The translations under genes were made by a program, and so were the position numbers. Shown piece by piece: positions 54,740-64,000 of a DNA stretch of 64,000 nucleotides. Source of the DNA: Zygaena filipendulae (lineage: Eukaryota; Arthropoda; Insecta; Lepidoptera; Zygaenidae); assembly GCA_907165275.2 (NCBI GenBank), contig OU015660.1, positions 7,132,501-7,196,500 of the forward strand. The letters run 5' to 3'. The notes under the pieces are model-generated. The model worked only from the letters and a program-made list of their open reading frames with translations. It was not told the origin of the DNA and ran no database searches. How positions within the stretch are numbered: the stretch's first letter is position 1; each line of letters begins with the position of its first letter.

Positions 54740-54928
54740 ATATATAAAATTCTCGTGTCACGTTCGTTCCCATACTCCTCCGAAACGGCTTGACCGATTC
54801 TCATGAAATTTTTTATGCATATTCAGTATGTCTGAGAATCGGACAACATCTATTTTTCATCCCCCTAAAGAGAGTTCCTGCGGGAATTACGAAACTCACG
54901 CGGGTGAAACCGCGGGGCGCAGCTAGTA
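54740..54928 (-). repeat. Family A element, left of a head-to-head pair
   Basis: ATATATAAAATTCTCGTGTC (3' end), CGAAACGGCTTGACCGATTC, GTTCCTGCGGGAATTACG, GTGAAACCGCGGGGCGCAGC. Confidence 0.8.
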
Positions 54929-54940
54929 TTTTTGTAAAAT

Positions 54941-55190
54941 ACTAGCTGTCCCGCGCGGTTTCACCCGCAATAATTTCGGGGTTCTTGCGGAATTGTTCCA
55001 TACAAAATTTGCAACGCCTTTTCCTTGGGGGATTGAATTTTCAAAAATCCTTTCTTAATGGATGCCTACGTCATACTAATAAAACATCCTCCAAGTTTCA
55101 GGTCTCTACGATCAGGGGTTTAGGCTGTGCGTTGATCTGTCAGTCAGTCATTACGGACAAAGCATTTTATATGTACAGATTATTTGAGAT
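54941..55190 (+). repeat. Family A element, second subfamily, right of the pair
   Basis: ACTAGCTGTCCCGCGCGGTT, then the CATCCTCCAAGTTTCAGGTC and GGGGTTTAGGCTGTGCGTTG interior shared with 10310-10519. Confidence 0.8.
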
Positions 55191-55390
55191 TATCCGTTCC
55201 CCGCGGTTTCACCTGCGGTAATTTCGGAGTTCCCGCGAGAATTCCGATATAATAAGAATGTCCTCTGTAGGTACCCCTGACAACGTGTATGCAAAATTTT
55301 GTGTTGATTGGATGAGCTGTTAAGCCGTGAAAGCGTAACAAACGAGCAAACAAACAAATTCACTTTCGCATTTATAACATTAGTTAGGAT
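55191..55390 (+). repeat. Family A element, third in the cluster
   Basis: ATCCGTTCCCCGCGGTTTCA, TTCCCGCGAGAATTCCG, CCCCTGACAACGTGTATGC, GTTAAGCCGTGAAAGCGTAA, GCATTTATAACATTAG. A complete first-subfamily copy following the second-subfamily copy without a gap. Confidence 0.8.
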
Positions 55391-55394
55391 ATAG

Positions 55395-57090
55395 CTACTT
55401 TAGGTAGGTACGGGAATAGGTATATAGTATTATCATACCAGAAAGTTAGTTAACTATTAAATAAACCTGGAGTTCACAGCTAAAATATACGTTTCTATCG
55501 CAACTGTCATCAATCATTTAGAACCATGATAGAAAATAGGGATGTTGACTACAATTGAAAATCAAAATTCTAATTAGTCCGTCAGTTAGAAAATAAAAAA
55601 ACAATAGATACGTATTTTTTGCTTTTTTAAATAAATTAAAATATACAGAGATAAAACGCTTTAAAGTTTGGGATGAGGAGGTCGTGACGTCACTAACCGC
55701 AAAACCGCCATACAAACTGTCAGAATAGTGACGTCACGCGAAATTTCAACTCAATATATCGCCGTTATTTTTTGATTACGTAAAAAAAGAAAAAATACGT
55801 GTCCAATATTTTTTAATAATCTACAAGACGGACTAAAAATTAAAAAATAGTCAACATGCCCATTCATGGTAGATAGCAATAGGTATGCCTATATATAAAT
55901 AGGTAAGTGGGCATTCGATTAAGTAGTAGATGAACATAATATGGCAATTAGCCTTCAAATACTGATTCTGTACGGTCCTAACATCCAAAATGAAACTGAA
56001 AATGAAAACTCTGCGGACTGCGGCGACCAGTCTTTATTTTAATTAAATCGTAAATTAATTTAAAATAATGATAACGGCATTACTAAATGAAAATGAATGT
56101 AATAGTAGGTTAGGTAGGTTGTAATTATAAGTTTTCCTTTGTCGATATTTCGGATTGCTGACGTAGAAGGCAGAGGAGGTCCTACTACCTACTTCAAATT
56201 TCAATACTTACAGTTACAGCACGTTTCCTCTCAAATATCGCGAATGTGTATTGTTATTATTTGTTGTCGGTAAACATTTTCATTTGAAAATTCACCCTTT
56301 GGTCTCTATTAGCCTTATATATTTTCCCCCAATATGGAAATAAGCGTATTTTAATATTAGGTAACTCGGAGGGTAGATAGGTATGTAGATACACAAATAC
56401 ACAACATTAAAATATTTTTTTCCTCTCATAAAACCGCTATCCACTTTCATCGTTCACAACAATAGAGAATCATCTATTATATTGTTATAACTGGATACAC
56501 ACTCCATTGCCTTTGATACGGGCTCGGTTTTCGGAAGATCGCATATTATTATGAAGATAGGTACCTACCTAACTAGGGAATATAAGAAAGTGTGTAAATA
56601 TATATTTATTCGGTTTTTCTAAGCCGTAGAGCGAAACTCTGCATGTATAAAAAATAACCCTCTGCAATGAATACATAAATTGTCTGTTAATATGTTGGGC
56701 ATGATGCAACTATCTATCGGATATCACCCCGATCTTACGTCCAGTAATAATAATAATTATCGAAATATTTTCCATTGTAATTAATTCAACTTTAAATTCG
56801 GTTTACAGGGTCAAAATAACAGTGGACGCAATTTTGATGGAAGATTCACACTGTGCCATAGGCATAGTGGTTGAGTCTCAGAGCGAACTCTAAAATGCCT
56901 ATACGTACAGTACCTAAGTAGCGCATATAAAAGAGCATAATTTTTGTGTATTTTTTTCGTATCTTCCAAAAAATTATAAGGGCTTCACTATCATAGGTTT
57001 TAAAAACGTATCAGATTACAGACCTACGCTGGATCTATATTTTTCGGGATCAAAAAAACGGACAGTTGAATGTTAATAAATACTAAAATA
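55395..57090. other. Intergenic, downstream of WDR36
   Basis: A/T-rich; 55670-55740 is slightly richer. AATAAA on the minus strand at 56605-56610 is too far (about 490 bp) to be called the WDR36 poly(A) signal with confidence. Confidence 0.4.
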
Positions 57091-57093
57091 TAT

Positions 57094-60000
57094 TTACATA
57101 TCTTTTAAGGCTTTAACAACGCAAATGTTGTACAATAAATTACTTTGCAACTTGGACCAAGCCTGCGTCGCTATTTCTTCAACCTCGTCCAAACTATCTC
57201 TCAATTCTTCACTTCGCGATATCGTATCAGTGTGAGTCTTCAAGAACAGGCTCAAATACGATTGCGCCAATTCGAAATCTTTATTTGTTGCCAGCATAAC
57301 TCGTAAAAGTTTAAGGAAATGTTTCATTACTTCTAAAGAACCCGCTGATTCGGGGCTCATACCCACAACCTCGGCTTCAATGGCCGCTGGACCTAAAGTC
57401 TTCAACTTTTCGATACATTCTCCGTAACTTTCGTCGCTCTCACATTTAACAAGTTTCCTCGCAAACACAGTGAGTGTAAACAGTGAGTCAGACATTAATA
57501 TTTTGGTGTCGCTGTCGTTGTCTTCATCTTGTAAATCGAATTCCAATTGTAGGGACGGCATTGTCGGCAAGAAGAAAGGTGCAGACTTGGGCACAGTTAG
57601 AGGCGTTTTAGGTTTGTTGCGTTTCTTGATTATATCCAAATTCAACAAGTTCAACCAACGTGAAGTTGGTTGATTGGATAACGTAATGAGCTCCATACTT
57701 ATTTGTTCAGGTGATTTGTATTCTGGCTCCTCTCCGAGGTCTAGTGTGCCTATGTCTTCTATGTCTGGTTTTTCGGGTGCCGTGTTTGGTAATGCTATAA
57801 AAAAACATAAACATATTCAAGTTAATGAAGATCTCTTAGGGTCTACCCAAATAACATATCAATGCGAAATCGAAATAAGCCATTTAGAAAAGCTATGTCC
57901 ATACAATAGGACGAAACATAAGAATAAACAAAACAGGGTAAACATAAAAATTAATGATTGTACCTAATCTTGGCACTTCGACGTTCCTATCGATCGGCTT
58001 GAGGAATATCCTCTCGTACAAGTGCCTGTTGGCCCACAGGAACACGCCCAGCTCGCCGACGTGTGTGGTCGCTAAGTAATCGCCAGTCGGCGACATGCTG
58101 AGGGATGTACACGGCTGTTCTACCTGCAACAAATTGTAGTTGTACTTAGATGTATAATATGTACTACATATTATTATAAAACAAAGTCCTCCGCCTGTCT
58201 GGCTATCTGTTCGCAATAAACTAAAAAACTACTGAACGGATTTTCATGCTGTTTTCGCCAATAGATAGTGATCCATGAGGAAGGTTTATAGGTATAGTTT
58301 ATCCTGGAATTCCCACAGGAACTGCGAAATTACCGCAAGTGAAACCTCAGAGGACAGCTAATATGTAATAAAATACATAAAGTAATTGCATACTTACAGT
58401 GAATATGTCAACAAGTTGGGCACTTGGTATATCCCATGTACAAATTGTGCAGTCCATTGAACAACTTATGAGCCATCTGCAATATTCAGAATTACCATTA
58501 ATGAAATAACTAAACTATAATATTTTTATAAGGGCAGTCCTTAAATAAGTATTAGTATTCATTTAAGCAAAATGCAAATAAAAAAAAAATTACCTGCTCT
58601 GGCTGTCAAATGCAATGTCATTGATTTTTCCTATATGCCCATCAAATCTCCTTACCACAGTCATGGTGTCAATGTCAACAAGGGTTATAGAGAAGTCTTC
58701 ATTGGCAAGGGCTAAAAGTCCACTGTCTCTGTGACATTTTGTAATTGTTACAGACTCTTCTAGCTTCAGTACATGAAAAGGTGAGATATCTAAAACAAAA
58801 AAAAGTAAAGCATCAAAGCTTTTTGGCTGGTTCCTGAATTACAAATTTAACAAATACCAAAGGACATTCTGCTTGTCAGAAATAACAACTGGAAGTTAAC
58901 ATTTTATGGTACCTACATTACGATACATGCAACCGTCATGCTGCATGAAAATATTCATCTAAACTCACTAATTTTAGATATACATATAAAGCAGTTGTTA
59001 AAACACGTGAGTTATATACTATAACCCACTAGTAGTATAGCATGGTCAGTTTACCTCCTTATTTTAGATATCATTTGTACTTTACACACTTTTACCTACT
59101 TTGTGATGGATTTCCGCAACCTGCATCTTACGGCCGCACTCAGAGTCGACTTTAATGATTACTTAGTTAAGTATAGATTTTTAAAACAAAACTGCCGCAA
59201 TCAGAGACGTTCAGTAAATTAATGTTAATTGGCATTTAATGAGATGTAACTTAATTAGTGAAATGCCAATTGACAATAATTTATTAAGCTTGTCTGATTG
59301 CGGCAGTTTTGTTTTAAAAATCTATACTTAACTAAGTAATCATTAAAGTCGACTCTGAGTGCGGCGGTTAATGTTTTAACTTATTAATGTAATGGCTGCA
59401 CTCAAGAGTCATTTTCATGATTATTTAATTTTAAGTAAAGGTTTTAACTAAAACTGCCACAATCAGAGCATTAAATAATTGAATTAAATTTAGTTAAATG
59501 TTTATTTATTTATTCAAAAGAACGACCAACAAAGCATACACCGTAACATGTTAATTAACATTAATTCAATGAACGTCTCTGATTGCGGCAGTTTTGTTTT
59601 ATAGTCTACTTAAAATAAAGTAATCATTAAAATCACTCTGAGTGCGGCCGTTTAACACCAACTTAAGAACCTACCTTATCTTAGCACCTCACAAGTGTTG
59701 AAAAATATTGTACAGTACACATGCATACATATTTATACACACTCAGCTCCACTACTCTTCGTGAGTTGTAACCAACATTACACACGCGCTTGTATTGCAA
59801 TATACTAAAAAATTTAAAACATTTTGTAAAATGTAAATACCTGGTTTAAAATGCCAAAACTTAAGTTTGCTATCAGCACCAGCTGTGATCACTCTCTGGT
59901 TACATACATCAGTCTCCACACCTCTGATTGCTCCTTTATGTGCAGGTCTCTTTTCATTACCATAGAGACCTCTATGTATGCCTGATTGCATATTGAATTT

Positions 60001-61574
60001 ATGCACTTGACCATTGCTATAACCTATAATCAACATAAGTACATTACATTTTTTTATAAACAAACTAGAAAATAACAAAAGTATTATTCATACATATTTA
60101 TTATGAATAGACTTTTTGCTTACCAATTATAACAAAGTTACCACACTGTGTAACAATTAAACAAGTGGCCAATATACCCTTTTTGAAATTTGGTGGTTTT
60201 AATTTGTGTTCACCCATTTTTATTTTGTTATAAGACCATGTAGTGGCCATGTGCAATTTATCATGAAGCGATGCAATACTATCCCACTGTTTATCTCTTT
60301 GCATGCAAGAGCTTAAATTGTTTATTGATGGTAATATATGGAAATCAGTTTGTGTTCTTTTCTTCTTTTTAGATGCCTTTCTGTTTGTAGATGCTTTACC
60401 CATATTTTTGTTAAATGTTTCTGTTACGATGTTCATTATGTGTAAGCTACTATCACGGCCAGCTACAAGGAGATTCTCACCCGTAGGCTCGCAGTGACGA
60501 ACTAAGGTAGGTGGTAATGAATGACCATCTCTAGAAATAAAAAAAAATTAAACTTGGTTTTAATGTTGACAAAAAAGCAACAAAGGACAATTTCTTTGCT
60601 TATAATTACTATGTTAATTTAGCTCACCTTCGTCTCAGAAGTCGTGGTCCACCATCAGGGAGATCAAATATCCATAATTTTAAAGAATTATCTTCAGAAT
60701 TAGTCACCATTAAAGGTTCTGACATCAAACATTGCATACCAGCTATGCGGGAGAAGTGTGCAGACTGGACTTGTGTAGATACTCGTCTCTCTTCAAGATC
60801 CCACAATACTATGTGACCTGAAGTACTCCCAGTGACCATTATAGGCACTCCATCTAACCTGAATGATAAACAACTGACCATTCCCCATTCATGTTTGAAT
60901 TCTACTATGCTTTCATCATAGCGCAAATTATGTATTATTATTTTTTTATTTTCCAGGGCTATAGCAACCACATCTATAGCAGGAGCTGGCTCCATAACGA
61001 CTACAGAACAATTCCATCCTTTAAAAGTGTATACTAATTTAGATGTACGTAAATTCCACAGTTGCAACTGCCCTTGTTCGCTTCCAAGCAAGATTTTATT
61101 TATGTATGTCGGTGGATGACATAGTGTTGTAACTTTAAATTGTTTTTCATCAAACTCAAGCTGCAGATATTGGGTCTCTTCTTTTATATTAAATATTTTA
61201 AGCACATTGTCTTGGTCAATCGAGATGAGATGAGGTCCAAACGGGAAAAGTAAATGAATAGGAGCAGTATGGCCTTTATAAACATGTTTCAGCTCACATC
61301 CTCGTCTCCAAGCGTATATATTGTTTTCACTGACAGTATACACATGAAAGTTGTCACCACTCATGCAAGTGATAGGCGCCGGGTGTTCTCCGCTGACACT
61401 CAATAAACGAAAATTATCACAGCCGTAAGTATGGAACCACTTTCCTACACTTGTACATAGTAGAGTTTCTCCTCGTCTTTTAATATACCGAGCCAAAAAC
61501 GGCACATGTGTACTGACATAACCTAAAACTCTCGAACCGGAAAATATCTTGGAACTCCTCTGTTTTTCTGCCAT
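57094..61574 (-). CDS. WDR36: WDR36/UTP21, U3 snoRNP and SSU processome WD40 protein
   Basis: Seven coding exons (minus order): 61574-60628, 60530-60124, 60023-59841, 58789-58594, 58476-58398, 58123-57964, 57794-57094. All introns are GT-AG and phases agree, giving 890 residues, close to the human length. Residues 1 to about 655 are WD40 blades in two propellers: HTYG near the start, KILLGSEQGQLQLWNLRTSK, GSTSGHIVLWDLEERR and EDNSLKLWIFD in exon 1; NMQSGIHRG in exon 3; WDIPSAQL in exon 5; SMSPTGDYLATTHVGELGVF in exon 6. The Utp21 C-terminal domain fills exon 7 (about 660-890; RWLNLLNLDIIKKRNKPK, VPKSAPFFLPT, FELAQSYLSLFLK). In other eukaryotes it belongs to the UtpB complex, which acts in the nucleolus on 18S rRNA processing. 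ATG context ACTATGG. No damage is visible. Confidence 0.96.
58165..58365 (-). repeat. Family A element in WDR36 intron 5
   Basis: GTCTGGCTATCTGTTCGCAA, CTACTGAACGGATTTTCATG, TTCCCACAGGAACTGCG, AGTGAAACCTCAGAGGACAG. It fills most of the intron (58124-58397) and leaves both splice sites intact. Confidence 0.75.
59131..59367. mobile_element. MITE family E, intact foldback in WDR36 intron 3
   Basis: The arms CGGCCGCACTCAGAGTCGAC ... AAACAAAACTGCCGCAATCA and the exact inverse GATTGCGGCAGTTTTG ... GTCGACTCTGAGTGCGGC are about 78 bp and almost perfect. The centre is about 75 bp with its own inverse TTGGCATTT / AAATGCCAA. TTA flanks both sides, which suggests a 3-bp Harbinger-like duplication. Confidence 0.85.
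59394..59650. mobile_element. MITE family E, second diverged copy
   Basis: GGCTGCACTCAAGAGTCATT ... AAACTGCCACAATCAGAGC at the left and CTCTGATTGCGGCAGTTTTG ... CACTCTGAGTGCGGCCG at the right. The centre contains a TTTATTTATTTATTC run. 26 bp separate it from the first copy. Confidence 0.8.
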
Positions 61575-63238
61575 AGTAAAGTTTTAACACTAATAAAAAT
61601 AAATCAAACGCTAGCACGGAACATATACAATGTTATTTCTTCCTAAATCATTGAAAAATACAAAACAAACTTTAAACAAATAATCACGTACTTTTGTGTA
61701 TTGCCAATTGCCTTGTTTTTTTCTCTTCTTTTTGGATACCAGTCACTCGAAACTCCCAATTACTACATTCTTTAGCCAACATAATTCAAATATTATGAAA
61801 AATTGTCCGAAGAGTATTAATCTCAGAAGAATAACTAACTTAACCAATTAATTATATCCACTTCCACTGCTTCCACTACTAAAATTGTCTTTGAATAGAG
61901 GCACCAACCAAGTACCAACATCAAAGAGGTAAATGGTAAGTGACATTTCGACTTCTACCCTTAAAGAAGGATGGCCAGATCGGACTCGATACGAAACAAT
62001 GGTGTCCATATATGATATATATATGAAAAAAATCCTTATTTTTTAAGATTTTAAAAAACACAAAAAATATCTCTATAAGTAGCCACAAAAAAAAAATATA
62101 TTAATTTATTTTTGTTTTTGTAACTTCTACGACATCATGTATGTGGTTTCAGAACGCACCTATTGACGATTCATTTCGCGTATGACATGACTTAGTATTC
62201 AAAGACTATAATTATTCACGTTTTTCTTAATAGTTTTACTAGATAATTATGTAGGCATCAAATCAACAACTGTGTGTGCGTTCTTGTCATAAAAAAAAAT
62301 TATTTAGGTTCATAGTAAGTATAAGCATTTTGTTCAATTGCGTACATCGGAACGTCATTTGTCTTTGACAAGTTACTAAATCTGTGGTCATCGAACCGCG
62401 CCAGTGATTGTCATTAATCATTATTATTTGATTTGATTGGCAATTGACATGACACCCGGCAATCACGCATTTTAATCGCTTTACTTGTTGTTCTATTTTG
62501 AATTTCCTTTGTCGTTTTTACCTAGGCATTTTTTACGGACTGATAACTACCACTTGTGACTACATTATTTCTATGCTAACTACACTTTTAGGTCGGGTAA
62601 AATGTAGTTGTTGATTCTAACCTCAAATGTATTGTGGATTTTACGATGTTATTTTAAAAAATTGTGGCTATTTAGATATGATTTTTAAACGGGATGGTAT
62701 TTGCAACATAAAAACAAATCAATCTAACTATAGTTTATTTTGGGACATGAAAAATAAAAGTCAAGTCCATCTCCTATAGAAATTTTGCCATTGTTCTTTA
62801 AAAAAATATTTTTTATTGAAAAATATGATATTTTGATTAAATTTATCGTAAAGCAAGATTTTGTGAAATTTGTGGCGGGTGCGGAAAATAAAGAGGTTTT
62901 TTCGAAAGCTTTCCATCAAATGAGAGTCGGTAAGATAAGCTCTGACTTTTTCTATAAAAGATATTTTGTTGATACGCAAAATTTGTATATTCTCTATATC
63001 TTTATTATTTAGCTATTACTTGCATTATTATCCACCTTATCGTTAATCTTATTGAAAACCCCGTACATTGAAATTAAAATCCGCTAGCAGTTCGCAAATC
63101 ATGACCCAAAATATTAAAAAAAATTTGTAGATATCTCTAATCAATCTCTTCAAACTTGACATTGGCACAATCACCGTCAAAACGGTGGAGCCATACGTAG
63201 ACGGAGAATGAACTAGACGAGGCATTCGCGTATAGCGT
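61575..63238. other. Upstream region of WDR36
   Basis: Should contain the WDR36 promoter and 5' UTR; no TATA box or divergent gene identified. Overlapping open frames at 62761-63012 on both strands have no recognisable product. CGGTGTCGG-rich sequence begins only at 63239. Confidence 0.4.
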
Positions 63239-63704
63239 AAGAGCGTTTTCACATTATCCGATCCGATATCGGTGTCGGACGACGATAGCCGACATCCGAT
63301 AACCGACACCATGTGCTATTTTCACATATTTCCGATAAAATCGTTCCGATACGGCCATTTGCTCCATAGCTTAGTGCGGGCAGGTCATCATCATCAGACT
63401 ATAATAGAAAACTTTATTTGCTGTATCTGACAACCAAACTAGTAAAGAAGCTCAAAATGGCCGCCGCGCATCAGGCTCTACGCACACAGAGACAATTTAG
63501 ATACACGTACAGCACACATACAAACATTATCGTCCGACGGCACGGGCGTCCGATGGTGCCGCCAGCGTATCGGTGTCGGCTCCGATATCCGATATCGGGC
63601 CGGACAATATGAAAGACAGGTACATATTTCATACATTTTGCTTGCCCCGATATCGTGTCGGCGTCCGACACCGATATCGGATCGGATAGTGTGAAAACGC
63701 TCTT
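63239..63704. mobile_element. MITE with 43-bp TIRs (GAGCGTTTTCACA)
   Basis: AAGAGCGTTTTCACATTATC ... GGTGTCGGACG (63239-63281) is answered by CGTCCGACACC ... ATAGTGTGAAAACGCTCTT (63662-63704) with one mismatch. Inside, CCGATATC and GTGTCGG motifs recur many times on both strands. The three open frames across the right half are repeat sequence. The target duplication is not clear. Confidence 0.85.
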
Positions 63705-63892
63705 TAAGAGAAAGTGATATTCTTCCTATGCACACATGTAAACTACCAGTATTGCCACTAAATAACTTATTCTCAATTTCCAAGGAGTTTTAGCTTGTTT
63801 GGTGATGAAAAAGCTATAGGAAGTAAAATGTAGTTTTATAGGATATGTTATAAATTATCGATCCCTGATGGTGTCGGAGGGATTTATGATAT

Positions 63893-64000
63893 ACTAGCTG
63901 ACCCGCGTGGTTTCACCCGTGGTAATTTCGGAGTTCCCGCGGGAATTCCAGAATAAAATATAGTTACAAACCTTCCTCATGAATCACTCTATCTATTGGT
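63893..64000 (+). repeat. Family A element, cut by window end
   Basis: ACTAGCTGACCCGCGTGGTT, CACCCGTGGTAATTTCGG, TTCCCGCGGGAATTCCAG. Continues past 64000. Confidence 0.75.

Overview
The window is AT-rich nuclear DNA from an insect, almost certainly a moth or butterfly. The evidence is the dense set of repeats typical of Lepidoptera: short elements opening CTAGCTGTGCCCCGCGGTTT, elements bounded by ACCGACTTC / GAAGTCGGT, a GGCCAAGTGCGAGTCGG ... GGGTTCCGTACC family, and many TACCTACC-type runs. Genes are spliced and sparse. There is no operon, CRISPR array, rRNA or intact tRNA gene.

Layout. At 1-9 kb, abutting repeats, a candidate plus-strand terminal coding exon (3212-3379, poly(A) signal at 3510), a short match to the 5' part of U4 snRNA (about 4782) and a 155-158 bp tandem array (7640-8520). 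At 9-18 kb, intergenic or intronic DNA with scattered short elements and a near-palindrome at 15831-16022. At 18459-24392, a complete minus-strand Ty3/gypsy LTR retrotransposon: 403-bp LTRs with no difference I can see, 4-bp target duplication, gag, a canonical -1 frameshift site with a predicted pseudoknot, and an intact protease-RT-RNaseH-integrase ORF. At 24.4-47 kb, more short elements, an unrecognised minus-strand terminal exon (28581-28696), a decayed mitochondrial-carrier-like fragment, a 1.2-kb terminal-inverted-repeat element carrying a broken gene (34039-35266), and a broken non-LTR reverse transcriptase (38.4-38.9 kb). At 47805-53496, a 5.7-kb LTR element with about 1045-bp LTRs differing at one base I could find, 5-bp duplication ATAGG and a tRNA-Ala-like primer site, but no polymerase ORF: a young non-autonomous element best placed near BEL/Pao. 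At 57094-61574, the one firm host gene, WDR36/UTP21, on the minus strand in seven exons. The window ends with a 466-bp TIR element and a truncated short element.

How the parts relate. WDR36 is a ribosome-biogenesis (SSU processome) gene whose larger introns have absorbed a short element and two related MITEs. The gypsy element appears potentially autonomous. The ORF-less LTR element must have been mobilised by a polymerase encoded elsewhere. No host gene other than WDR36 can be named from sequence alone; the other exon calls rest on open frames, splice signals and phase.
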